From assembly GCA_037953625.1 (NCBI GenBank), contig CM075649.1, forward strand, positions 76,477,290-76,541,289: a DNA stretch of 64,000 nt. The letters run 5' to 3'. This stretch comes from Crotalaria pallida (taxonomy: Eukaryota; Streptophyta; Magnoliopsida; Fabales; Fabaceae). Made by a program: the position numbers and the translations under genes. The notes beneath the pieces were generated by a model. That model did no database searches and had not been told where the DNA came from. It saw nothing but the letters and a program-made list of their open reading frames with translations. Each line of letters starts with the position of its first letter. The stretch's first letter is position 1. This document shows positions 43,074-53,788 of this stretch, in pieces.

Positions 43074-44075
43074 TGATGAAGGTCTAATATATGATGTTTT
43101 TGGGTTTAATTTCACTTCCTTTTGTTATGGTTTTGGCTTGTTTCTCTTGTAAATATAGGTATTTTGTATTAGTTTTAGGAATTTTTAGTTTATTAGAATC
43201 CTTTGAACGTTTTGATCCGTTTTGGGTATGTTTCAGGTGTTTTGGAGCTTTATTTGGAGAAAATATTATTGGAGCTGAAAAGAGCATAAGAAGACCTTGA
43301 AAATGGCACAAGAACGGAGAAAAACGGAGTCGGAAAATACTGAGCACGCCCAGGCGCGCGTGCTACGTCAATTTATTGGGTATCAGATATAGCGCGCCCA
43401 GGCGTGCTGGTCTGCACGCCCAGGCGGGCGGTGCACGTAAAAGCCCAATTGGGCCTAGTTCTGAGCAATTGTGAAGGATTTTGATAAGATTAGACTTTTA
43501 TCTATTTATATTAGGATTAATATTAGTTTTTTAGCCAGTTTTGAAGAGAATAAGCAAGTCATGAATAATCATTAGGATTCAATAGATAGTTTTAGAAAGG
43601 AAATTTACACAGTTTTGGGAGCATTCCAAGGAGGGATCCGGAGAAGATTGAAGATTCAAAGCACATATCTGTGGTAATTTAGGAATAAATATCATAGTTA
43701 TTTGTTTTCTTCTTCTATTTCATTATGTGTAACTAAGCCTTTTGTGTTAGGAACATGGTGGATTTGCATTTGTAATTTATTTTTATGAATTAATGTTTTT
43801 CAGATTTAAATCAAGTGTTTAATTGTGATTTTAATGTTATACATAGAAGTAGATAATCTATGTTTTGGATTTCTAAATATGAATTTGAAAATTAGGATTT
43901 AGAATAGGTCATGCAATTAAACAGTATAATGATTCAATTTGTAGGAATACTTTTGGATTATTATATAACTTGATAATTCACTGTTCTTAATTAAGATTAT
44001 TCAATGGTTTAAAATTTCTAAGGAATTAGGATTTAATAAATTGGATAATAAGCAGTAATTTCATAAGAGGAATCT
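43074..44075 (+). repeat. Athila-like 3' LTR, cut by Tekay-G
   Basis: About 1.0 kb matching the 5' LTR from 35,214, but without the LINE. It ends abruptly in GAATCT where Tekay-G begins; the 5' LTR continues there with AGGAATTAC. The remaining roughly 0.3 kb should lie beyond the window. Confidence 0.92.
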
Positions 44076-44674
44076 TGTAACACCACGTCTGAATACCTCA
44101 TATTTGTTTTAAACCCTAAAAAGATTATTTTGAGAAAGTGTTTTAAAAAGAGTGTTTTGAAAGAATATTTCTTGAATTGAATTTCTTTTATGATTTCAAG
44201 TGATAAAGGATTTCCAAGGAAATGATTTTTATGAGAAAATCTTATGAGTTTTGGATTGAATTTTTGAGTTGAAATAATTAAGTATTTAATATTTTGTATT
44301 TTAAGGAAAATTGTGATTTTATGAGAAAGAAAATGAAAATGATTTTTCTATGTGTATGTGTGTGCATGTGTGTATTCGGCTATGTGTTTATGTGCATGCA
44401 TGATAAGGAGTTTGACTTTCTTGAACCCTAAGGTAGTAGACTAGTAGCATATAGGTTTGGTTTAGTGTAAAGCATAGTTAAGGGATTGACCAACCAATAG
44501 GATGAAGGATTAAGCCTAATTTCACTCCATTTGTCTCATGACTTGGCCTTAAGCCATGCAACTTTTTGTGAAACCAAAATTGCCCTTCAAGCCACACACT
44601 CTTGACCGAAATTCCAAGGGCAAATGGGTAAGCTCACGGTTTGCCTATTTATACCTAGCTCCTTAGTTCATTTC
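44076..44674 (+). repeat. Tekay-G 5' LTR, first 0.6 kb
   Basis: From TGTAACACCACG to the SIRE insertion site. It includes the TATA-like box at 44,646-44,653 and therefore most of U3. The last 5 bp ATTTC are the SIRE target duplication. Confidence 0.88.
44646..44653 (+). promoter_or_regulatory. TATA-like box of the Tekay-G LTR
   Basis: TATTTATA in GCCTATTTATACC. It is in the same context as the boxes of LTR A and LTR B. The SIRE element is inserted 21 bp downstream, about where transcription would start. Confidence 0.6.
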
Positions 44675-46164
44675 TGTAAAATCAAGTCTCCGATTAAGGT
44701 GGATTAATTTTGATGATGACAATGTAATTAAATTATGGACTTAATTTGAAGAATGCAAGCCCAACAATAAAAAAGATCAAGTGCTTAGTTTAATTATTCA
44801 TTCTCATTTATTCTTAATGTATTTTACTTCCTTATGAGAGTGGGTAGTTTAGGTTTTTATTCTCACATAAGGTCAAATAATATTCATGCATGAAAGGTTG
44901 AGATTAAAACCAATTAGACTTGAGAAGAGAATTGAAAACAATGTTAGAAAAACTTAATTTTTCCAACACTGATCAATTCACTCGAGTCATTCTCAATTCA
45001 CTCGAGTGATTTATGAATTTTCAGTAATATAGCCGTTGGATAAAGTAAAAAGGCAACACTATCAGAGTTGACTAAAACACTCGAGTGTTTCCAAAAAGAC
45101 TCGAGTATTTTAGGTCTGACAGCAAATTTTTTAAACGTTAGAAGAGGACAAAAAGGTGGAATAACTTGGTTTTTCCTTCCCTTTTGTCCCCTTACATATA
45201 TTCTGAATAGTGGACTTTATTGAGTTGAACAAGCTTACATTCTTTCATTGACTCTCTCTCTCTCAAGTGTTAAAAATCATTTTCTCTCTTAACTCAACCA
45301 AGCATTCATCTTTATTATTTGTCTTAGTGAGTTAAGAGAGTGTGCTTCATTTGTAAGAGAATTATTTGTTGTAAAATTCTCAAACACTCAAACACTTTAG
45401 CTTGTTTAGAAAATCTTGGTGAGGTATCCAAGTTCTCAAGCCTTGGGAGGTTCTCAAGCACAAAGACTAAGAGGATTCTTAGCTTGGTGGGCTCTCGGAG
45501 GTTCCAAGGAGCTTAAGAAGAAGGGACTCTTCATCACCAAATCAAGTTGGGGTAGAAATTTCAAGAGTTTGGTACACTCTTGAAAAAGGGTTAGGATTGA
45601 GTGAGGAATCTCAATTTATCCTTGTAATTTCTAACAATTTGATTACTAGTAGAAACTCCTAAGTTGATTAGGGGGACTGGATTAGCACTCTATATTGAGT
45701 GTGAACCAGGATAAAATTGGTGTTGTCTCTTTCTTTTATAGCTTTCTTAGATTTCAAGAAAAACCAAACCCTAAGTTCTCTAGAAAGGGGCTTTTATATT
45801 TCTAGTACCAATTGGTTGCAATTAACTTGTTTTCAACTTGTTTTAACTTAGTTTAATTGCCCTCTACTTTGATTTATATCTGCTCTGGATTAGTCTTTAA
45901 GAAATTGAATCAATTTGCTAAATTTCTCTGAAATTGCTCTTTGCTGTTCTGCATAAAACACTCGAGTGTTTTACAATTCACTCGAGTATTTCGTAGCATT
46001 TCACTCGAGTGTTCTTCATTTCACTCGAGTAAATTGCCCAGTTTCAGAAAAACAAGCATTTGATCAATTATTTTTTAATTGCATCGAAAATTAGTCACTG
46101 TTGCTTCCATATTACTATTCACCCCCCTCTAGTAATTGCTAAGCCCGCTTGTTGGTTTCCAACA
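44675..46164 (+). repeat. SIRE element 5' LTR
   Basis: 1,490 bp, TGTAAAATCAAG to GGTTTCCAACA. ACTCGAGT palindromes lie at 44,987-45,015, 45,078-45,110 and, as four sites, 45,958-46,030. Confidence 0.96.
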
Positions 46165-46166
46165 AG

Positions 46167-46178
46167 TGGTATCAGAGC
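46167..46178 (+). other. SIRE element primer-binding site
   Basis: TGGTATCAGAGC, for initiator methionine tRNA, 2 bp after the LTR. Confidence 0.92.
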
Positions 46179-46233
46179 TCGGTCGAAAGATCGAGCGTAA
46201 AAGCTTTTTCGAAAAAGATCCCTTTTGGAAACA

Positions 46234-47755
46234 ATGGGCTCTAGAAATCAACAAGAAGGGTCTATGTCTCTTAACCGACCTCCATTCTTCAATGGTGAAG
46301 ATTATTCTTATTGGAAGGCTAGGATGAGAGTCTTTGTAGAAGCAATAGATACCGATATTTGGGATGCAATTGAAAAAGGTCCACATCTTCCTAGAAGAGT
46401 GGTTAATGGTGAAGCTGTTGTTATTCCTAGAACAAGTTGGAATGAAGATGATAAAAAGAAAGCCTCATATGATTTAAAAGCTAAAAATATCATCTTCTCC
46501 GCTTTGTCCAAAAATGAATTTCATAGGATTTCACAATGCAAATCGGCAAAAGAAATGTGGGATACCTTGCAAATTACTCATGAGGGAACTAGTGAAGTTA
46601 GAGACTCAAGATTAAATGCTTTAACTCATGAATATGAGCTCTTTCATATGTTCCCTAATGAGTCTATCAATGAAATGCAAACAAGGTTCTCACATATCGT
46701 TAACCAATTGATTGGCTTAGGAAAAGAATTTAGAGATGGTGAAACTACTAACAAAGTCTTGAGATGTCTTGATAGGAGATGGCAACCAAAGGCGACCGCC
46801 ATCAAGGAAGCCAAGGATATAAAATCTATGGACTTGACCACCTTGTTTGGAAAGCTCCAAGAACATGAGATGGAACTATCAAGACTTCACTTAAATGAAG
46901 ATTCGGACAAGAAAAAGAAGAGCATCTCTTTAAAAGCCTCAACCAAAATGTCAAAAGAGGATGAAGATGAATCTTCAAGTGAAAGCTCCGATTGTGCTCT
47001 AAATGAGGAAGACATTAGCTTATTTGCCAAGAGGTTCAACAAATTCCTCAAAGGCAAAAAGGGTAGTTCATCATTCTCTAAGGACAAGAGACCTCAAGAC
47101 AAGAGATTCAAGGATAACAAGCCAAGAAACAAAAGCTCAAGTGAAAGTGTAAAATGCCATGAGTGTGGTGGGATAGGACACTTAAGAATGGAATGTCCCA
47201 CCTACTTGAGAAAGAATGAGAAGAAGACTCAAGATGGCAAGGGGAAGAGAGCTTACATTGTTTGGGATGAACCGGAAAAGGATTCCAAGTCAACCTCAAG
47301 TAGTTCGGATGATGAGGAAGCCAAGCTATGTCTCATGGCCAAGAATGACAATGCAGCCTCCTCAAGTAGTGAAAGAAAAGACAATGAGAGTGAGGATGAG
47401 GTATCATCTAATTATTCTTACACCTCCTCTCATACTATTTCTTATGATGATTTGCTAAATGAATATAATGAGATGCTAACTCAATTTGAAAGACTTGCTA
47501 AAAGTTAACAAGGAAAAAGGAAAGAAGCTTTTGGAGTATCAAAAGGAAATCAATGAATTGGAAAAATCTATTAATGATTTGAAACTCCAAAATGCATCCT
47601 TAGAACTTGCTAACTCTAGTCATGTTTGTGAGAATGCAAATCAATCATATACTATCACTCATTGTGAAAAGTGTTGTGAGCTTGAAAAGGAAGTAAATGA
47701 TTTGAAAATCAAACTCAACACTTTTAACAAAAGTGATAGAAACCTAGATGGTTAA
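46234..47755 (+). pseudogene. gag: SIRE gag, main part
   Basis: ATG at 46,234 begins MGSRNQQEGSMSLNRPPFFN; the open frame extends 9 bp further up from a TTG, which is not a start. A UBN2-type gag domain follows (YWKARMRVFVEAI, SKNEFHRISQCKSAKEMWD, FGKLQEHEMEL). After a Ser/Lys/Glu-rich stretch comes knuckle 1, CHECGGIGHLRMEC near 47,155. A one-base shift near 47,490 moves the sequence to the next frame, which encodes a Leu/Lys/Glu coiled coil ending at TAA 47,753. Gag forms the particle; this copy needs frameshifts to be read through. Confidence 0.9.
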
Positions 47756-48027
47756 TTGGTTCTCTTAGACACAATTCAAACAAAACCGGTTTAGGATATG
47801 TCCACAAGAAAAAGACAAATAAAGTGGTTGGTTCATTCTCAAAAATTGATTTCACAAAGAAACCAACTTGCTTTTATTGTGGAAAATTTGGACATACAAA
47901 CAATAAGTGCCATATCAAAACCTTTGGAATTCAAAATGGTACTTATGTTTGGATTAAGAAGGGAGAATCATCCAAGACTAACAAAAAGGGACCCAACATA
48001 ATTTGGGTACCCAAAATGAGCAAGTGA
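47756..48027 (+). pseudogene. gag: SIRE gag, second zinc knuckle segment
   Basis: In the frame of the first part of gag, WLIGSLRHNSNKTGLGYV leads into CFYCGKFGHTNNKC near 47,872, the second knuckle usual in SIRE gag. It ends with KGPNIIWVPKMSK and a stop at 48,025, one base out of frame with the protease that follows. Confidence 0.85.
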
Positions 48028-51000
48028 TTGTGTCTTGTAGGTGTGCCTTAGAACCGGAAAGCAACTTTGGATACTTGATAGTGGATGTTCTAGGCACATG
48101 ACGAGAGATAAGCGACACTTCATTGAGCTTACTCCTAAAGAAAAAGGATATGTCACATATGGAGACAACAACAAAGGCAAAATACTTGGTATAGGTAAAA
48201 TTGGTAATTCTTCCAACTTGGTTATTGATAATGTACTTTATGTTCAAGGATTAGAACATAATCTTTTGAGCATTAGTCAATTATGTGATATTGGTAACCA
48301 TGTATTATTTACCTCTACTCATTGTCTCATAAAAAGTGACAAAGATGAATCTATCAAATTTGTTGGAAAAAGGTCTAATAACACTTACATAGTTGAATTG
48401 AATAATATCACTTCTTTAGTTTCAAAATGTTTAATTAGCAAAGAAAGTGATACTTGGTTATGGCATCGTAGGACCGCTCACATTAATGTAAATCAACTTA
48501 AGAAACTTCAATCCAAAGACTTAGTGGTTGGTTTACCAAAGCTCAATTTTCAAATTAAAGGTGATTGCACTCCTTGCAAGAAGTGCAAACAAACTAAAAA
48601 TCATTTCGGTTCCAAAAATGATGTGTCCACAACAAGACCATTGGAAATGCTTCACATGGACTTGTTTGGACCTTCTCAAGTAAAAAGCTTTGGTGGTAAC
48701 TATTATGCCTTGGTGATTGTTGATGATTTTTCAAGATTTACATGGACATTGTTTTTAAGTGCTAAGAGTGACACCTACAAGTCTTTTAAATGCCATATAA
48801 ACTTGCACAAAACCAAGTAAACCAAAAAGTGATTATTATTCGAACCGACCATGGAGGTGAATTTGAAAACTATAAATTTGATAGATTTTGTGATAAGCAT
48901 GGAATTGAGCACCAATATTCGGCACCTAGAACTCCGGAACAAAATGGAGTTGTTGAGAGGAAAAATAGGGTGCTAGAGGAACTTGCTAGAACCATGTTAA
49001 ATGATTCTCAAGTACCTCATTACTTTTGGGCCGATGCCGTTAATACGGCTTGTTATGTAATGAATAGAATCTTTATTAGGCCCATGTTAAAGAAAACCCC
49101 CTATGATCTTTACAAAGGTAGAAAACCCAATATATCCCATCTCCATGTTTTTGGATGCAAAGTTTATATTTTAAACAATGGAAAAGCTCAACTTGGAAAA
49201 TTTGATTCTAAATCGGATGAGGGAATATTTTTGGGTTACTCTTCTCATAGCAAAGCTTTTAGAGTTTATAATAAACGAACTGTGACTATTGAAGAATCTA
49301 TTCACATTGTTTTTAATGAGTCTTCGAAAGAAGATAGTGTTTTATGTGATGGTAGTGATGATGGACTTGAGATTTCAAATGTTGACAAAGAGATTGAAAA
49401 ATCAAAGGATGAAGGAGAAGTCAAAGATGAACTTGATCCAGCTTGGAAAACGGTGAAAGCTCACCCTATTGACAATGTCATAGGAGACCTTTCAAAGGGA
49501 GTATTAACTCGTAGATCAATTCAAAATATTTGTCATTTTGTCTCCTTTGTTTCTCAAATCGAACCAAAATCAATTAAGGAAGAAATTTTGGATGAACATT
49601 GGGTTATGGCCATGCAAGAAGAACTAAACCAATTTATTAGAAATGATGTTTGGGAATTAGTTCCTATACCCGATGATCATACCATAATTGGTTTAAAATG
49701 GATTTATAGAAATAAACTTGATGAATCCGGTTTGATTATAAGAAACAAAGCGAGACTTGTTGCCCAAGGGTACAACCAAGAGGAAGGTGTTGATTATGAT
49801 GAGACCTTTTCTCCGGTTGCACGCCTTGAGGCAATCCGAATCTTGCTTGCCTTTGCATCAATTATGAAATTCACTCTTTATCAAATGGATGTCAAGAGTG
49901 CGTTCTTAAATGGTTTCATAAATGAAGAAGTGTATGTTAAGCAACCACCCGGTTTTGAAAGTCACGAGTTTCCAAACCATATTTATAAATTGAAAAAGGC
50001 ACTTTATGGATTAAAACAAGCTCCTAGAGCTTGGTATGATCGATTAAGTACCTTTTTATTAGAAAATGACTTTCAAAGGGGAAAGGTTGATAATACCCTA
50101 TTCATCTATAAAACCAAAGAGGACATTTTGCTAGTGCAAATATATGTAGATGATATTATCTTTGGTGCCACTAACGTGTCCTTGTGTAGAAAGTTTTCTA
50201 ATTTGATGAAAAAGGAATTTGAAATGTCCATGATGGGGGAGCTCAAGTTCTTCCTAGGACTTCAAATCAAGCAAGTCAAGGAGGGGACCTTTGTGCATCA
50301 AGGAAAATATTGCAAAGAGCTCCTTGGAAAATTCGGAATGGACAAATGCAAAGAGGCATACACTCCCATGAGCACATCATGCTACCTAGACAAGGATGAC
50401 AAAGGTAAACCGGTTGATGTTAGTAAATATAGGGGCATGATAGGTAGTCTTCTATGTCTTACCGCATCTAGACCGGATATTATGTTTAGTGTATGCATGT
50501 GTGCCCGTTTTCAAGCAAATCCTAAAGAATCACACCTATCCGCAGTTAAACATATTTTTAAATATCTTAAAGGAACAATTAACACCGGATTATGGTATCC
50601 TAGTGATGCTAGTCTTAGTTTAGTTGGTTACTCGGATTCCGACTTTGCGGGATGCAAGCTTGATCGCAAAAGCACTAGTGGTACTTGCCATTTATTGGGA
50701 AGTTCATTAGTGTCATGGTTTTCTAAAAAGCAAGCTTGTGTTGCTCTTTCCACCATCGAAGCGGAATATATCGCCGCCGGTAGTTGTTGTGCTCAACTCT
50801 TGTGGATGAAACAACAATTATCGGATTTTGGTTTGAAATTAGAAAGTGTTCCAATAAAATGCGATAACACAAGTGCCATCAATCTAACTAAGAATCCGGT
50901 GTATCACTCAAGGACTAAACACATTGAAATTAGACATCATTTCCTAAGGGATCATGTTCAAAAGGGTGATTGCACAATTGAATTTGTAAGTACCACAAAT

Positions 51001-51096
51001 CAATTAGCGGACATTTTTACAAAACCCTTACCAAGGGATACCTTCTATCATATAAGAGGGGAACTTGGTATTTTAGATGAGTCAAGTATAAACTAA
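48028..51096 (+). pseudogene. pol: SIRE pol: protease, integrase, RT, RNase H
   Basis: Protease LDSGCSRHMT near 48,074. Integrase zinc domain HRRTAHIN with CTPCKKC (48,466-48,580), then LHMDLFGP, TDHGGEFEN and NGVVERKNR for D, D and E. RT begins near 49,600 with WVMAMQEELNQF and KWIYRNKLDESG, and has QMDVKSAFLNG, LKQAPRAWYDRL and active site YVDDIIFG near 50,143. RNase H has SDSDFAGC and STIEAEYIAAGSC and ends near 51,093 in DESSIN. One frameshift near 48,800 splits the integrase between its first and second catalytic Asp. The 768-codon frame from 48,790 is otherwise open. Confidence 0.95.
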
Positions 51097-51861
51097 TTGA
51101 TTTGTGCCATTTGAAAATCACCAAATGTGTCTAAATTTAGTGTGTGGTGATACTTGTTTGAAACTGCCTTGAGAGGTTATGAATTTATGTCTTTAATTGT
51201 GTGTGATTATGTTTCCTATCTGTTGTTTTCATTACATGCGGTGAATTTTGTGTTTTGTGTTTTAAAACTGTGATTTTCAACATAACTGATAAAAACACTC
51301 TAGTGTTTTTCTAAATCACTCGAGTGATTTTAATTCAAAATTAAATCAGTTTTAATTGGAAAAGTTTTTGAGCAGGTCTGATGGAAAATACGCGAGTCTT
51401 TTTGAAAAGACTCGAGTGTTTTGAGCCTAAGGAAAAATCATGCTTTCGGCCAACACTCGAGTGAATCCCTTTTCACTCGAGTGAACTACAGGTTTCTGAA
51501 AATCCATCTTTCGGCCAACACGCGAGTGAATTCAATTTCACGCGAGTGTTTTAAAATTCACTCGAGTGAATTCATCAGTTATAGTCTGATGCTGCTGCGA
51601 TTTTTCCAGATTGCTCGAAATTCTCTCTCACTTCACTCGCGTTTTCTCTGCTCACTCTCTCACATCTTCACAAATCTCACCAAAAACTCAAATTTCTTTC
51701 ATATTTCAACTCTATTTCATCTTCTAAACTCATTTCTACTCCTATTTCACATAAAATTCAAGTTTTTGAGCATCAAATTCATCATTCCCTTTCCAAAACC
51801 CTAACTCCCCAAAACCCCAATTTCTCAAAAATTACTTCTAGTTTCTCACTTGTAAGTGCAA
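51097..51861 (+). other. SIRE spacer between pol and the third ORF
   Basis: Non-coding. It holds eight or so ACTCGAGT or near-variant sites (51,296-51,570, including ACGCGAGT forms), then a T/C-rich leader up to the ATG of the third ORF. It may act as promoter or splice-acceptor region for that ORF. Confidence 0.6.
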
Positions 51862-53244
51862 ATGGCTTCATCTTCGGACAATAGAAGAAAAGGGAAAAAG
51901 CCAAGGGTGGAAGAACCTCAACCTATTGTGGATGAGGAAGATGATTTCTATCAAAGGGCAAATTGCATTGAAAGGGAAAGGGAATTTGCTTCAAATGATT
52001 ATGCAACACAAACATGGGTAAGTGAAGCCTATCTCCTAAGTAGAGGATTTACCTTTGTTAATGCCCTTAAGATTCAAAAACTCATGGGTTTTCTATCCTA
52101 CAATGGTCCTATCTACATTAGGTTAGTTAGGCAATTCTATGCAAACTTTAGGCAAAATGGAAACTCCTGTGAGACCTCTGTTTTAGGACAACGCTTTGAG
52201 GTTACCCCTAGGGCTTTATTCCAAGTCTTTGGGTTATCACGATCAGGAGAGGGCACTTCTAAAGGGGATGTTGATCCGATTTTTCGAAACTTGCTCCGCC
52301 CTAATCGTGTATATCTCAAAGGTGAGAAAAAGGCCAATCAGATGACTGCCAACAATAGAGTCCTACACTATCTCATTTGCCATATCCTATTGCCCCAAAC
52401 CTCTCCTAACTACTCCCGACCAATTCAAATTGAGCTTCGAGTTATGGATGCCATTCTCAATGGTACAGTCTTGAATTGGGCCTCCATTATCCTAGCTCGA
52501 ATGAAACAAGCCTCTGAATCCAAACTTAAACAAAACCTACCTTACCCCATGCATGTCTGCAAGCTCCTTCAGTACTTTGAGATTCCTATTTCGGAAAAGG
52601 AGCCTGTCGTTCATCTTCCTGCAAAAATCCATGCATTTTCTGATAACTCTTTGGGTAAGATGGACATCGAGTACTTCGGGGATCGATGTCTGTATTTTGA
52701 TGAGGCAGCTGCTCTGAGAGGTCAGGGTAATGTTCAGCAGGCTGCAAATCAGTTAGGTGTTGACCCTCAGCAGTTGGAGGAGGAGCAGGCCGCCTTTGAT
52801 CAGCAGGCAGGAGGCAATGGTGGAGTACCCCAGGATGATCCTACTGATGGGATCAACTTTGATATACCGGGGTCATGGAACACATCATTTGGAGAGTTCA
52901 GGGTATATATGGATGAGAGAATGGATGGTTTTGATGGGAGGTTTGCCTCAATGGCTCATCAGGCTGAGGAATATAGGCACTATATGACTGGTAGAGTTGA
53001 TCGGATTGATGGGCGTTTGGATGCTATTGAAAATCAAGCTCAAGAGCAACGGGCAACCTTGTTTGACATGAGAACTCAGATGGAGCTCCAGCACTCAGCT
53101 CTTCATGGTAGGCTTGATGCCCATTCTGCTCGTGTGGATGCTAGTTTTGGACATGTGCGCTCCGATCTTAGTCAGATTCTGACAGCTCTTGGGAGACTCC
53201 AGCCCTATCCTCGTGATGATGATCAGCAACCACCATCTTCTTGA
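51862..53244 (+). CDS. SIRE third ORF, plant-transposon-protein domain (PF20167-like)
   Basis: The first ATG is at 51,862 (MASSSDNRRKGKKPRV) and the frame is open for 460 codons. A basic start, possibly a nuclear signal, is followed by the domain core: RLVRQFYANFRQNG, LGQRFEVTPRALFQVFGLSR and LHYLICHILLPQTS. A Gln/Gly-rich linker leads to a C-terminal region with repeated RVDRIDGRLDAIENQ, LHGRLDAHSARVDASFG heptad-like segments, probably a coiled coil. SIRE elements often carry a third ORF called env-like at this place; I see no signal peptide or transmembrane segment here. It is the only intact long ORF of this element. Role unknown. Confidence 0.85.
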   Translation: MASSSDNRRKGKKPRVEEPQPIVDEEDDFYQRANCIEREREFASNDYATQTWVSEAYLLSRGFTFVNALKIQKLMGFLSYNGPIYIRLVRQFYANFRQNGNSCETSVLGQRFEVTPRALFQVFGLSRSGEGTSKGDVDPIFRNLLRPNRVYLKGEKKANQMTANNRVLHYLICHILLPQTSPNYSRPIQIELRVMDAILNGTVLNWASIILARMKQASESKLKQNLPYPMHVCKLLQYFEIPISEKEPVVHLPAKIHAFSDNSLGKMDIEYFGDRCLYFDEAAALRGQGNVQQAANQLGVDPQQLEEEQAAFDQQAGGNGGVPQDDPTDGINFDIPGSWNTSFGEFRVYMDERMDGFDGRFASMAHQAEEYRHYMTGRVDRIDGRLDAIENQAQEQRATLFDMRTQMELQHSALHGRLDAHSARVDASFGHVRSDLSQILTALGRLQPYPRDDDQQPPSS

Positions 53245-53774
53245 GTCCTTGATGTTCATTTGCACTAGATTTTATGTTTTATGACTTTATTTAGATATTG
53301 TTGAAACTTTTGTTGTTTTTTTGTTGGGAGTTGGATGTCCCTTTTTCAAACTCATGTTTTATGGTGTGTGGAATGATGGATCAATGATGTTTGTGCATTA
53401 ATCATGTTTTCTTCATGGTTTTCATGTTCTTTAATGTTTTTTATTGCTTCATAGTCATATTTTGATTCTTATTTACTCTTAAGGGAAAGTTTTCTTATTG
53501 GTATCCTTCATTCTCCACCTTTGTTTCCAAAACGTTATCTTTTTTATCATGACAAAAAGGGGGAGAAAGAAGATTAAAGAGAAAAGAGCATTTTTTTCGC
53601 TTTCTTGCTTACACTCTGATGTTATATGCTCTTGCTCTGATACCAATGAGCACTTGATTATGATTATTATTGTATTACGTCGTGCTTGGCATTTTCTGGA
53701 TTGTACAGGTTAAAAAGGTTCCTAGATTGAGGGGGAGCTCTCAAGTGCTAGAGGTTTAATTATTTTGTCATCAT
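53245..53774 (+). other. SIRE 3' untranslated region
   Basis: T-rich, non-coding. Contains TGACAAAAAGGGGGAGAAAG at 53,549-53,568, a second copy of the AAAAAGGGGGAGA polypurine motif about 220 bp before the one used at the LTR. Confidence 0.7.
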
Positions 53775-53788
53775 CAAAAAGGGGGAGA
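53775..53788 (+). other. SIRE polypurine tract
   Basis: AAAAAGGGGGAGAT directly before the 3' LTR. Confidence 0.9.

Larger units (their letters stand above)
35214..44075 (+). mobile_element. Athila-like element without pol
   Basis: 5' LTR from TGATGAAGG at 35,214 to TGATCA at 38,797, tRNA-Asp primer site at 38,804, internal region of about 4.2 kb, polypurine tract and 3' LTR from 43,074. The 3' LTR is interrupted by Tekay-G at 44,076. The internal region encodes an unrecognised ORF and a plant-transposon-protein ORF but no protease, RT, RNase H or integrase. It would depend on enzymes of another element. The tRNA-Asp primer, TGATG terminus and third-ORF-like gene point to the Athila lineage. 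Confidence 0.85.

Noticed and set aside
51421..51804. 127-codon open frame before the SIRE third ORF
   Set aside because: Rich in Phe, Leu and Ser from T/C-rich DNA and runs through the palindrome cluster; no family resemblance.
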